Of a stretch of 41,553 bases of DNA, positions 20,797 to 29,201 are shown one piece after another. The notes below the pieces were generated by a model, which did not search any database, had not been told where the DNA came from, and was given only the letters and a program-made list of their open reading frames with translations. Numbering within the stretch: the first letter of the stretch is position 1; each line of letters starts with the position of its first letter. The stretch is from Thermoguttaceae bacterium (lineage in GTDB: Bacteria; Planctomycetota; Planctomycetia; Pirellulales; Thermoguttaceae): NCBI GenBank assembly GCA_017939795.1, contig JAGBAA010000116.1:1-41553 (forward strand), in the 5' to 3' direction. The position numbers and the translations under genes are program-made.

Positions 20797-22377
20797 ATGG
20801 ATATTCTTGAAGAAGGGTACCGGAACATCCGGGCAGAATGGGAAGATGAAGTGCTGAAACGGTGTGATCACTACATTTTTTACTATCAGTATTCCAAGAC
20901 GAAGCGGAGAGGGTTTTGCACTATCTGCGGACGTGAACTCGAAGCAGACAAGGAAGATGGCGGTTACTGGCATGAGTTCTATCATGCGAAGCACAACAGC
21001 AGCGGATTATGTCCGAACTGCGGAAGTGAGGTTGTGTTCAAGGCAACAGGTCGGTACCGGAACGGTCCGGGAACACTCAGTCAGGTACAGCGAATGCTGT
21101 TCGTGGATGTACGGTCGCCGGAATGTATCTGGATCAGAGGTTTTTACTGTGAGGTGAAGTTCTGGAATTTTACCGAAACACCGGAAGTATCCCTCGGAGA
21201 GATGGTGCGGTATGAGCTGACACCGGGAAAAGCGACGATGGCAGTGAGAACGTACAGCGATTTCGCGGGGTACACAAAATGGAAACAGCGGAAATCCATC
21301 GGGGAGCCGTGGTCGATGACAAGTAACGGCAGGACAATAGAGTATGATATCGGTTCGACGGCAGAACTGGAGAATACTTTTCTGAGATATATCCCGCTCG
21401 AGGAATTCTTTGAACGGGAGTATCCGGTAGATAGGTATGGGGCACATTACTTCACCAACCGGATTCCGTGGGGGAAGATTCTTTCCTGCGCGGCAAAGTA
21501 TCCGTTTGCGTTTGAAATGGCAGTGAAGTACGGACTGGAAGACTTGTGGATGTCGTTGGTGTGTTACGGCAACAAGCACGCAATCCACATCAACTGGAAG
21601 GCAAAAGATGCGGGACACTTTCTTCGGGGGATCCCGAAACAGGATTACAAGACAATCCTGAAGAGCAGGAATCTTCTGAACACGATGGAGATGTACAAGC
21701 ATCTGGAGATTTCTGCGAAAAAAGCCGAAGAATACGGTGCCGGATTTAACTGGTATGATGTCGCAGAAATATCAGCGCAGCTCGGCGACGATCCGAAAGG
21801 GATTATGGATTATTTGATTAAGCAGGGGTTCCGGAAAGGCGGATTGTACGTCCTTCGGGACTACCGTGCGGCAGCGGAAGTGTTGGGACGTGATACAGAT
21901 GTACCGACAATCCGATGGCCGAAAACTCTGGCGACGGCGCACGATGAAGCCACAAAAGCCGCGGAACATCTGAAGATGGAAATGAAGTTTCCGTCTTACC
22001 GGAATAAGGTATATCCTCGATATCGGGATTTATATGAATTCGTGGAAGACGGATATATGGCGATCGTGCCGGAGCAGCTGTCGGACATCAAACTTGAAGG
22101 GACGATCCAGCACCATTGTGTCGGCGGGTACCTTGACCGGCACGCGACCGGAAGCACCATCATCATTTTTATCCGCCGGACGATGCTTCCGGCAATCCCT
22201 TTGTATACCGTCGAGATTTCTCCCGACGGAAACCTCCGTCAGATACAGGGATACCATAACGAAGAACGAAACAAACCCACACCGGAAGCGGACGCCTTCG
22301 TGAAACGCTGGCTTGCCGAAGTCCAGCGCAGACTTGCCAAAGATAAAAAGAAGAAAAAGAAAGAGGAAGCTGCATGA
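20797..22377 (+). CDS. PcfJ-family protein
   Basis: This 526-residue protein starts at ATG 20797 with GAGGTG upstream; GTG 20785 is less likely. Residues 41-75 form a zinc ribbon (CTIC at 41-44 and CPNC at 72-75). The C-terminal 150 residues carry the PcfJ signature: HHCVGGYLDRHATGSTIIIF, then IPLYTVEIS, QIQGYHNEERNKPTPEADAF, V-KRW. It ends in a Lys-rich tail. The conserved H-H-C-V-G and N-x-x-P residues hint at an enzymatic or nucleic-acid role, but no activity has been assigned to the family. It is coupled to the DUF3102 gene by ATGA. Confidence 0.85.
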   Translation: MDILEEGYRNIRAEWEDEVLKRCDHYIFYYQYSKTKRRGFCTICGRELEADKEDGGYWHEFYHAKHNSSGLCPNCGSEVVFKATGRYRNGPGTLSQVQRMLFVDVRSPECIWIRGFYCEVKFWNFTETPEVSLGEMVRYELTPGKATMAVRTYSDFAGYTKWKQRKSIGEPWSMTSNGRTIEYDIGSTAELENTFLRYIPLEEFFEREYPVDRYGAHYFTNRIPWGKILSCAAKYPFAFEMAVKYGLEDLWMSLVCYGNKHAIHINWKAKDAGHFLRGIPKQDYKTILKSRNLLNTMEMYKHLEISAKKAEEYGAGFNWYDVAEISAQLGDDPKGIMDYLIKQGFRKGGLYVLRDYRAAAEVLGRDTDVPTIRWPKTLATAHDEATKAAEHLKMEMKFPSYRNKVYPRYRDLYEFVEDGYMAIVPEQLSDIKLEGTIQHHCVGGYLDRHATGSTIIIFIRRTMLPAIPLYTVEISPDGNLRQIQGYHNEERNKPTPEADAFVKRWLAEVQRRLAKDKKKKKKEEAA

Positions 22378-23330
22378 ACAACACCATCATCCTCCGCACG
22401 CCGGACGTGATCGCGGCGGAGATCAACACCATCAAGAGGACGACCGCAAAATACGTCCTTGAACAGTCCATCGAAATCGGGCGTCTGCTCTGCGAAGCCA
22501 AGGAAGCCGTCCCCCACGGAGAGTGGGGGCATTGGCTCGAAGAAAACTGCGCCTATTCCACTTCAAATGCAAACAACCTCATGCGGATTTACACCGAATA
22601 CGGCGAGGACGACGAACAGCTGTCCTTCTTCGCTGAGAACAAACTGGAACTGTACGGCGATCTGAACCGCTCGCAGGCGATCGCGCTTCTGGCACTTCCT
22701 CCGGCCGAACGTGCGGAATTCGTCCGGGAAAACGATGTTCCCGCGATGTCGGTGTCCGAGCTGGAAGCGAAGATCAAGGAAGCCAAAGCCGAAACCGAAG
22801 CGGCGGTGCGGGCCGAATTGGGTGCGGCACTGGAAAAGGCGAAGGCGGACGTCAGCGAACAGAAACGCCGTGCGGACAAGAACGCAGCTGACCTCGAAAA
22901 GATGAAGAAGAATCCGGAACTGAAGAAGGTGAAAGCGGAACTCATGGAAGCAAAGAATTCCGTGGAGACTCTGCGTGATGTGGCAGAAAAAGCGGCACAG
23001 GAAGCACAGCACCTCAAAACTGAGAGGGATGTACTTCAGATGCAGCTGTCCCAGCCGGTCGTCGCGGAAATCACGGAGGAACAGCGTGCGTCAATCATCG
23101 CGGAAGCAAATTCCCAGATGTCTGCGGAAATGGCGGCGAAGGACGCGGAACTTGCGAAGCTGAGACTGGCGGCGAATCCGATGGTGTCGAAGTTCTCGGC
23201 GTATCTCGATCAGATGCAGATCGCGTTTAAAAATATGAAGGAAATCATCGACGGCGCAGAACCGGAAGTTGCGGACAAGCTCGGCGGTGCGCTGTCGAAG
23301 GTAGTAGCCATGATGGCAGAAAGGGTATAA
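22374..23330 (+). CDS. DUF3102 coiled-coil protein
   Basis: In this 318-residue protein, residues 1-110 match DUF3102 (IGRLLCEAKEAVPHGEWGHW, ENCAYSTSNANNLMRIYTEY, LNRSQAIALLALP). This helical region resembles DNA-associated Kila/ParB-like accessory domains in phages. Residues 120-255 are a long coiled coil rich in Ala, Glu and Lys, followed by a short helical C-terminus. It may bind DNA and organise replication or partition (inference). Confidence 0.8.
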   Translation: MNNTIILRTPDVIAAEINTIKRTTAKYVLEQSIEIGRLLCEAKEAVPHGEWGHWLEENCAYSTSNANNLMRIYTEYGEDDEQLSFFAENKLELYGDLNRSQAIALLALPPAERAEFVRENDVPAMSVSELEAKIKEAKAETEAAVRAELGAALEKAKADVSEQKRRADKNAADLEKMKKNPELKKVKAELMEAKNSVETLRDVAEKAAQEAQHLKTERDVLQMQLSQPVVAEITEEQRASIIAEANSQMSAEMAAKDAELAKLRLAANPMVSKFSAYLDQMQIAFKNMKEIIDGAEPEVADKLGGALSKVVAMMAERV

Positions 23331-23331
23331 C

Positions 23332-23559
23332 GTGCAGGATCGCAGGAAAGATGCAGAATACATTCCGAAGAAGCCGTATGTTGTGACCATGCTGATTCGC
23401 GGAGAGCGGTATTATTATGAACGTTTTCCGGTTGATGCAGAATCCGCCGCACATGCCATCGATCAGGTGATTGACTGGCTGCAGAACCATACCGACACCT
23501 GCGAATGGGCGGATTTTGAATTCAAAGCGGTAGAAGAAAGGGGAAGGAAAAGACGATGA
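23332..23559 (+). CDS. Small early protein, function unknown
   Basis: This 75-residue protein uses GTG 23332, 6 bases after AAAGGG. It has a beta-hairpin (KPYVVTMLIRGERYYYERFP) followed by a helix (AAHAIDQVIDWLQNH). It overlaps the next gene by four bases (ATGA at 23556). No family recognised. Confidence 0.65.
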   Translation: MQDRRKDAEYIPKKPYVVTMLIRGERYYYERFPVDAESAAHAIDQVIDWLQNHTDTCEWADFEFKAVEERGRKRR

Positions 23560-23921
23560 GCAAAGAACTTGAACTGAAAACCTGTCCGTTCTGCGGGCAG
23601 TACGCAATGATGGACCCGGATATTGATCCGCGGGATGCGTGTACTTGTGACGGTGCGCAGAGCTGGCGCGCCAGATGCCGTGTCTACGAAGCACGGGTAA
23701 GTGCAATGGAAAAACTCTGCGGAAAGGAATGTGAAAAAATCAGCGCACATTACCATCCGGTCGGAGAAGAAACCTTCGCACTGCCGAAAGATATCCTTCA
23801 CGGGGTTTGCTTCGATCAGATCGGGAAGACAGTCATTGCTCTGACGGACGGAACTGCGCTGACACTCAGCCAAAAGGGTGTCCGGCGGGTTGCCAAGGTT
23901 GACTTGGAATTAGGACAGTAA
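23556..23921 (+). CDS. Zinc-ribbon protein (Lar-like N-terminus)
   Basis: This 121-residue protein starts LELKTCPFCGQYAMM, the N-terminal zinc-ribbon half seen in Lar-type restriction-alleviation proteins. Further Cys pairs follow (DACTCDG, LCGKEC). The C-terminal half is unlike Lar (FALPKDILHGVCF, VIALTDGTALTLS). Antirestriction function is only a possibility. Confidence 0.68.
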   Translation: MSKELELKTCPFCGQYAMMDPDIDPRDACTCDGAQSWRARCRVYEARVSAMEKLCGKECEKISAHYHPVGEETFALPKDILHGVCFDQIGKTVIALTDGTALTLSQKGVRRVAKVDLELGQ

Positions 23922-23940
23922 TCTACATTATTATAAGGCA

Positions 23941-23964
23941 CATTGCGGACAGGGTTCCGCAATG
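23941..23964. promoter_or_regulatory. Perfect 8-bp hairpin upstream of the Rep-like gene
   Basis: CATTGCGG (23941-23948) pairs with CCGCAATG (23957-23964) around an 8-base loop. It lies in the 97-base gap before an HUH Rep-like gene and is followed by AT-rich sequence, not a T-run. It may be a replication origin (nick site) or a leader hairpin. A weak promoter TTGACT (23899) / TACATT (23924) with a 19-bp spacer lies upstream. Confidence 0.45.
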
Positions 23965-24018
23965 CAGTCCTTGTAAGGGATATTAACAATTCACGCATCA
24001 CGAAAACGGGAGGGGCGT

Positions 24019-24789
24019 ATGAAGTGCAAATACAAGGAAAAGATCATAGAAGCCGGCGACATGATCTTCGGCGCGGTATATGCTACCTTCCGTAAACCGG
24101 GAAAGCGGAGAGGAAAATATCGGGAAACATCAGAGATCCAATCCAAACTCAACGACCGGAAGGCAAGAGAAAAGCTGACATGGAAAGTCCATGCGAACTT
24201 CACGAAGAAGGACTACGTTGTCACGCTGACCTATGCGGAAGGATGTCATCCGGATACAGTAGAACGCTTCGACAAGGATGTCCGGAACTACATCGACAGA
24301 CTGAAACGGTTGTACAAGAAATATAACGTGGAGCTGAAGTATATCGTTATCAAGGCATTTGGTGAAGGCGGAAGATGCCATCTGCACATTATCGTGTCCG
24401 GCGGTGTGGATCGGGAACTTATCGAAAACGCGTGGGAATACGGACGGAGAAATACCAGACGTCTGCAATTCAACGCCTGTGGTGTGGTGGATTTATCCCG
24501 GTACCTTTCGGATCAGCGTCACGCCGGTAAGCGGAGATGGAGCGGTTCGCGGAATCTGGTAGAACCGATCGAGCGGACCAATACGACCAGATATGCACGG
24601 AAGGACATTGCGGCAATCGCGGAGAGCGCAAATCCGCATAAGTTTTTCACGGACCGTTATCCTGGATACTGGCTATCCGAATTCCCGGAAGTAGAAAAGA
24701 ATATGTTCAATGGCAGTTACTACATGACATTCGTGATGTACAAGCCGGAGAGCGACAATCTGGAGAGATATGCGCGGAGGAGATCGTGA
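24019..24789 (+). CDS. HUH-type rolling-circle-replication-associated protein
   Basis: In this 256-residue protein, motif 1 is VVTLTYAE (residues 67-74) and motif 2, the metal-binding HUH, is HLH at 121-123 in GGRCHLHIIVSGG. The candidate catalytic Tyr162 is in LSRYLSDQRHAGKRRWSGSR. This order fits Rep endonucleases of the ORF2/G2P type, which nick and rejoin one strand. In tailed phages such proteins may start replication or process DNA; which applies here is unknown. ATG 24019 follows GGGAGGGG. It is coupled to a VRR-NUC gene by a GTGA overlap. Confidence 0.82.
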   Translation: MKCKYKEKIIEAGDMIFGAVYATFRKPGKRRGKYRETSEIQSKLNDRKAREKLTWKVHANFTKKDYVVTLTYAEGCHPDTVERFDKDVRNYIDRLKRLYKKYNVELKYIVIKAFGEGGRCHLHIIVSGGVDRELIENAWEYGRRNTRRLQFNACGVVDLSRYLSDQRHAGKRRWSGSRNLVEPIERTNTTRYARKDIAAIAESANPHKFFTDRYPGYWLSEFPEVEKNMFNGSYYMTFVMYKPESDNLERYARRRS

Positions 24790-25190
24790 AGAAAGAAAAC
24801 TACATAAACGGCCTCCGGATGATCCCGACCGAAGACGAAGAGCAGATATGGTTGTTTTCGTGGGCGAAGATAAATTCGGGGAAGTGGCCGGAGCTGGAAC
24901 TGATGCACCATATCCCTAACGGCGGGATGCGGTCGAAGTCTGAGGCGGCGCGATTCAAGGCTATGGGGGTGAAGCGCGGAGTATCGGACGTGTTTCTTCC
25001 GGTTGCCAAAGGTGGATACCACGGATTATACATTGAACTGAAAGCCAAGGATGGAAGACCGGAGAAAGAACAGAAGGACTGGATCGCCGCTGTGCGGGAG
25101 CAGGGGTACTATGCTGCTGTGTGTTATGGTGGGTTTGAAGCGGCGAATCTTGTGGAGGCTTACATGAAAGGGGAGGTGGCAAAACCTTGA
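24786..25190 (+). CDS. VRR-NUC domain nuclease
   Basis: In this 134-residue protein, residues about 15-120 form a VRR-NUC fold: QIWLFSWA, PNGGMRSKSEAARFKAMGVK, G-V-SDVFLP with D68, then GLYIELKAKDG with E84 and K86 (the D...ExK nuclease core). Family members cut branched DNA or act as helicase-linked nucleases in phage replication and recombination. It starts at GTG 24786, overlapping the Rep-like stop, with GGAGGAG upstream. Confidence 0.87.
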   Translation: MKKENYINGLRMIPTEDEEQIWLFSWAKINSGKWPELELMHHIPNGGMRSKSEAARFKAMGVKRGVSDVFLPVAKGGYHGLYIELKAKDGRPEKEQKDWIAAVREQGYYAAVCYGGFEAANLVEAYMKGEVAKP

Positions 25191-25633
25191 AGAAGGATTT
25201 TATCAGAGACTATGCAACGGCGGCGTTTGTATATTGGGCGCGGCATGGTTGCCCGACGTATGACGAGGCGGCAGAGCGCATTCGTGCGCGAGCACTTCGC
25301 CGGGCGCAGGGAATTGATCCTGCAAAGGCATTGGTATACGCCGACGCGGAGGTGGACAAAGCGGCGGCTGGACTGTGCGATATCATGGCGTGCTCGGAGA
25401 CATTCCGGGTTCTGGAGGACTCCGGTAAGGTACTGGTGTGTGATGCTGTGCGGGCGGTGTACATGGTGGAGCCGTGGAAGAAACCGCAGCAGCACGACAT
25501 CAGCAGCAGGGTGTTAAAGTTTGCACTGAGGGTACCGCTGTCAGAACGGCAGGTGTGGTATTATCTCGATGATGCACGGAAAACCTTTGCAATCATGCGC
25601 GGACTGCGCGTTGAAGAAGACGAAATCGATTAA
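25187..25633 (+). CDS. Late-regulator-like HTH protein upstream of packaging genes
   Basis: This 148-residue protein starts at TTG 25187 (TTGA overlap) with GGGGAGGTGG 8 bases upstream. The C-terminus has a sigma-region-4-like helix-turn-helix (LSERQVWYYLDDARKTFAIM). The N-terminal half is helical and Ala-rich. Its position between replication genes and the HNH/terminase genes is where RinA/ArpU-type late activators sit in Firmicutes phages. Activation of late transcription is therefore a reasonable inference, but it is not shown by a recognised family match. Confidence 0.7.
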   Translation: MKKDFIRDYATAAFVYWARHGCPTYDEAAERIRARALRRAQGIDPAKALVYADAEVDKAAAGLCDIMACSETFRVLEDSGKVLVCDAVRAVYMVEPWKKPQQHDISSRVLKFALRVPLSERQVWYYLDDARKTFAIMRGLRVEEDEID

Positions 25634-25690
25634 TAAACTCCCCCACCCATGCAGGGGCAGGCGTTTCAAAAAACGGGGAGGTGGGGCAGA

Positions 25691-26155
25691 ATGGAAACCA
25701 ACACAAAGAAACATCGAGAGGAGAGGGAAGACAGGGTGGATCGTGACAAGAAGAGTGACACATACGCTGTACTTCCGTTGAAACCGTGTCGGCGCACGGG
25801 ATGTCCGGAATTGGTTCGCGGCGGTGGATATTGTGAAAAGCATCGGAAGGATGTCCGGCGGGTGAAGCGTGTCGTGCAGGGAGAACGCGGAGAATCGGGA
25901 GAATGGCATGGGCTGTACTTCACAGAACGATGGCGTGAGATGCGGGCGGCACAACTGATCCGTGAACCTTACTGTCGTGAATGCGGACTTCACGGCGTGC
26001 GAACCAAGGCGACGGACGTTGACCACATTGTACCGCACCGTGGGAATCGAACACGGTTCTATGATGCATCGAACCTTCAATCGTTGTGTCACGCTTGCCA
26101 CAGCCGGAAGACAATGGCGGAACGGCGGGCGTTCAACACTCCCCCCCTGCCTTAA
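25691..26155 (+). CDS. HNH endonuclease
   Basis: This 154-residue protein has zinc-binding CREC (C95, C98) and CHAC (C133, C136) flanking the HNH core D111-H112 (VDHIVPHR), N128 and H137 (NLQSLCHACHSRKT). An additional Cys cluster lies at residues 33-48. HNH proteins next to terminase assist cleavage during DNA packaging in HK97-type cos phages. ATG 25691 follows GGGGAGG; an upstream in-frame ATG (25649) has no ribosome-binding site. Confidence 0.9.
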   Translation: METNTKKHREEREDRVDRDKKSDTYAVLPLKPCRRTGCPELVRGGGYCEKHRKDVRRVKRVVQGERGESGEWHGLYFTERWREMRAAQLIREPYCRECGLHGVRTKATDVDHIVPHRGNRTRFYDASNLQSLCHACHSRKTMAERRAFNTPPLP

Positions 26156-26322
26156 AACTTATACAGGCAATCCATCCCAACCGCCACGCCTCTCGTTTGT
26201 GCGAAAAACCCCTGTTTGAGCTTTTTTGAAATGTGGCGGAAAGTGGATTTGCTACACAATTATCATACATAGGCGTGCGCTAGGTAAATGCGGCGTAAAT
26301 CATAGTGGAAAGGAGAAACGGG
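26156..26322. other. Intergenic region before terminase, candidate cos/pac site
   Basis: This 167-base gap separates the HNH and small-terminase genes. It holds an inverted repeat CCGCCAC (26181-26187) / GTGGCGG (26233-26239) and an A-run/T-run pair within it (26204-26227). No gene was found. Packaging sites usually lie here, but nothing in the sequence proves it. Confidence 0.4.
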
Positions 26323-26781
26323 ATGCAGAATCCGAAAAAAGTTGAAAATCTCAAGGGCCATTTAAGCAACGAGGAACTGGAAGAGCGGGAACGTCAGGAA
26401 GGAGCATTCCGGCGAGAGAAGGTTGAAATCCGAATGCCGGAATCGTTATCGAATGACATCACCGGTCAGCAGGTATGGTCGCAGACGTTGAATGATGCAG
26501 ACACGTTCGGAATTTTCGATAACCTTGACAGTGAAACGCTCGGATCGTATTGTTCGATTGTGTCGCGGATCACATCGCTGAGAAAGAAATATCTCTCAGC
26601 GTTGAACGGGCATCGGAAGAATGCGGATGTATTGGAGCTGTCGAAAGAACTGAGACTGCTAGAAGCGTCACAACTGAACTACGCGGGAAAACTTGGGCTG
26701 ACACCGGAGAGCCGGGTGAGACTGGCACAAAAGTTGGTGCCGCCGGAGACTGATCCGGACGATGATCTGTATGGAGACTGA
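26323..26781 (+). CDS. Terminase small subunit (P27 family-like)
   Basis: This 152-residue protein starts at ATG 26323, 8 bases after AAGGAG. The N-terminus is charged (NEELEERERQEGAFRREK); the middle is helical (TLGSYCSIVSRITSLRKKYL, ELSKELRLLEASQLNYAG). The C-terminus LGLTPESRVRLAQKL is the hallmark of P27-type small terminases, which recognise the packaging site and stimulate the large subunit. It overlaps the upstream extension of the large subunit and ends a few bases before that gene's likely start. Confidence 0.84.
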   Translation: MQNPKKVENLKGHLSNEELEERERQEGAFRREKVEIRMPESLSNDITGQQVWSQTLNDADTFGIFDNLDSETLGSYCSIVSRITSLRKKYLSALNGHRKNADVLELSKELRLLEASQLNYAGKLGLTPESRVRLAQKLVPPETDPDDDLYGD

Positions 26782-26788
26782 ACGAGCG

Positions 26789-28582
26789 ATGGACGCTGTC
26801 ACACAGTATGCGTGGAATGTGCTGAATACGGATTACGGGCAGATGTGTGGAAAGCCGGAAAAGCAGGCCTGTGAACGGCACCTGCGAGATATGGAACGAG
26901 CAGAACATGATCCGGAATTCCCGTGGGTGTTTGACTGGTCGAGGGTGGAACGGATTATACGGCACTTTGCTAATATTCCGCGCGTGGACGTCGCCGGTGA
27001 GATGATCGAGCTGGAACCGTGGCAAATCTTTGACTACGGGAACATCTTCGGATGGGTAGAACGGGAAACCGGGAAACGAAAATACGATACTGCTTATATC
27101 GAGAACCCGAGAGGGCACGCGAAAACGACGATGGCGGCGGGAACGGGGCTGTACTTCATGACCGGGGATGCGCTTTATCCGCCGGGACAGCCGGAAGCGG
27201 CGGTGTATGAGCTGCAACCGGAAGTCAACATTGTCGCGGTGGACAAGTTTCAGGGGCGAAAAGCCCGTGAGGACATGGCGACGATGGCGGAAAGTTCAAA
27301 GGCACTTTCCAAGAGGCTTTCCGTCAAGCGGTCGTACATACGGCACAAGAAGCGCGGCGGGGAAGTTGTGGTTTTCTCCAAGGACAAGAAAAACAAGGAC
27401 GGCGGTCGTCCTTCGCTGGTCATCACGGAAGAATACCATCTGCATCCCGACAGCTCACAGCATGACGCGGCCCGTCAGGGGATGGGGAAGCGGGCGCAGT
27501 CGCTTGACCTTATCATCACGACGGCGGGGGAAGACTGTGAGAACAGCCCCTGTTACCGGGATCATCTGCAGTATCTGATGATTCTCGACGGGCGGATCGT
27601 GCAGGAAAATGTCTTTGTGATGATCCGGACGATTGACGAGGACGACGATCCGCATGACAAATCGTGCTGGTACAAGGCAAATGCGTTCTTCCGGGCGGGG
27701 AGTGAGTACGGGAAACGGCTGTATACCCGCGTGGAGAACGAATACAACGATGCATACGCTAACAATGATCCGGACAAAATCCGGAAATTCCTCATCAAAC
27801 GTCTGGATCGATGGCAGTCAGACACGCAGAACAAGTATTTTTCGGGCTGTATGGATCGATTCAAGGCTCTGGAGGTTTCGTCGGAAGAGTTCTGTGAGCT
27901 GACGAGAGGAATTCCGGGATATTACGGGTTTGACCTCTCCAAGACCACCGACCTTACCGGAGCGGCATGGTGCGGACGGCTTCCGGACGGACGGATCGCG
28001 GTGTCGGTGATGGGATTTATCCCTCAGAACCGTGCGGAAGAGCACCGGAGGTCTGACCGGATTCCTTATCTGGAATGGGCGAACGCTGGACACGTTATCA
28101 TGACGCCGGGGGATGTTGTGGACAATGCGTATGTTGAGGATTACATCTACACCTGCGAGTCGGAGACGGACGGTGTGATGCACGCAAACGGACGGACGGC
28201 GGTGGAAGTCGATTATGACGGTTACAATGCCACGGACATGGCTCTGCGGATGCGGGCGCACTACAATTCCGAAGAGAAAGTAGTTGAGATCCCGCAGACG
28301 TGTGCGGCACTGAACCTCGGGACGAAGCGGTTCCGGGAGTTGGTGCTGACCGGGGAGCTGGTGGCGGAGTATTCGCCGATGTTTGAGTGGTGTCTGAATA
28401 ATGCCGTGGAGCAGAGGAACCAGAACGACAACATCAAGCTGTCGAAGCGGCACAAGGACGACACGCAGCGCATTGACCCGGTCGCCGCGCTGATGAATGC
28501 GATGACGCGGCTGATCGTGGCGGTGGACAACAAGGTCGACGTAAACAAGGCAATCGAAGATCGCGGGTATGTTTTTGACTGA
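26789..28582 (+). CDS. Terminase large subunit (Terminase_1/YmfN type)
   Basis: This 597-residue protein is the DNA-packaging motor and nuclease. The Walker A-like motif is NPRGHAKTT (residues 106-114) and Walker B with catalytic Glu is VITEE (211-215). The C-terminal nuclease domain has YGFDLSKTTDLTG, VEVDYDGYNA and DPVAALMNAMTRL. ATG 26789 is preferred because GGAG lies 11 bases upstream and MDAVTQYAWNVL matches the usual start of the family (YA-x-DVV). In-frame starts at 26762 and 26771 overlap the small subunit and have poorer sites. It acts with the small subunit and HNH protein at the portal. Confidence 0.93.
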   Translation: MDAVTQYAWNVLNTDYGQMCGKPEKQACERHLRDMERAEHDPEFPWVFDWSRVERIIRHFANIPRVDVAGEMIELEPWQIFDYGNIFGWVERETGKRKYDTAYIENPRGHAKTTMAAGTGLYFMTGDALYPPGQPEAAVYELQPEVNIVAVDKFQGRKAREDMATMAESSKALSKRLSVKRSYIRHKKRGGEVVVFSKDKKNKDGGRPSLVITEEYHLHPDSSQHDAARQGMGKRAQSLDLIITTAGEDCENSPCYRDHLQYLMILDGRIVQENVFVMIRTIDEDDDPHDKSCWYKANAFFRAGSEYGKRLYTRVENEYNDAYANNDPDKIRKFLIKRLDRWQSDTQNKYFSGCMDRFKALEVSSEEFCELTRGIPGYYGFDLSKTTDLTGAAWCGRLPDGRIAVSVMGFIPQNRAEEHRRSDRIPYLEWANAGHVIMTPGDVVDNAYVEDYIYTCESETDGVMHANGRTAVEVDYDGYNATDMALRMRAHYNSEEKVVEIPQTCAALNLGTKRFRELVLTGELVAEYSPMFEWCLNNAVEQRNQNDNIKLSKRHKDDTQRIDPVAALMNAMTRLIVAVDNKVDVNKAIEDRGYVFD

Positions 28583-28602
28583 CCTGCGGAAAGGAAGAAA
28601 GT

Positions 28603-29188
28603 ATGGGAAACACTCGTACAATTTCAGCACAACTCGGAGCGCGAAACTACGCCAGAGAAGCCCGAGAAGAACACGATTATTACGCGACCGATCCGAACGC
28701 AGCACATCTGCTGATGAAAAATGAGTGTTTTTCGCCGGTGATCTGGGAGTGCGCTTGTGGGGAAGGACATCTGGCAAAAGTGTTTGAACAGTACGGTTAT
28801 ACGGTATACGCGACCGATCTTGTGGATCGCGGGTATGGTAAAACGCTTGATTTTCTGGAAGTTTCTTCCCCCCCCGGTGCAGGATGCAGATATCATAACC
28901 AATCCGCCGTACATACTGGCAACAGAATTTGTATATCATGCGCTTGAGTTGGTTAAAAACGGACGGAAAGTGGCGATGTTTCTGAAAATTCAGTTTTTGG
29001 AGGGAAAAAAACGCCGAAAACTGTTTGAAGAACATCCGCCGAAATTAGTTTATGTAAGTTCCGGTCGGCTCACCTGCGCGAAAAACGGCGATTTTGAACG
29101 TGCGAAAGGTTCAAATGCGATTTGTTTTGCCTGGTACGTATGGGAAAAGGGCTGGCGCGGAGATACAATTTTGAAATGGATCAATTGA
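28603..29188 (+). pseudogene. Dam-like DNA methyltransferase split by a C8 tract (phase-off or frameshifted)
   Basis: The frame from ATG 28603 (AAAGGAAG upstream) encodes the N-terminal half with DYYATDPNAAHLLMKN and motif I (ECACGEGHLAKVFEQYGY). It leaves the real frame at CCCCCCCC (28868-28875) and stops at 28947. With seven C the frame becomes PPVQDADIITNPPY (motif IV NPPY, residues 100-103) and runs to 29188, giving 194 residues. NPPY indicates an N6-adenine or N4-cytosine MTase. Restoration by exactly one base at a homopolymer fits phase variation, a +1 programmed shift or a sequencing error. The second half continues FVYHALELVKNGRKVAMFLK. It lies between large terminase and portal, an unusual place for a MTase. 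Confidence 0.8.
28868..28875 (+). repeat. C8 homopolymer in the methyltransferase gene
   Basis: Eight C in a row at the exact site of the frame change. Loss of one C, or gain of two, restores the methyltransferase frame. Mononucleotide C or G tracts of this length are classic sites of slipped-strand mispairing in phase-variable methyltransferases, and also of polymerase error. Confidence 0.88.
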
Positions 29189-29201
29189 GAGGAGAAGGAG
29201 A

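Noticed and set aside
28757..28867. Independent gene starting at 28757 for the C-terminal methyltransferase half
   Set aside because: The part before 28868 encodes no methyltransferase sequence in that frame and lacks a ribosome-binding site; the halves join at the C8 tract.
27818..29035. Minus-strand open frame of 405 codons opposite terminase and methyltransferase
   Set aside because: It is a shadow of the terminase coding frame with no start signal and no recognisable domain.
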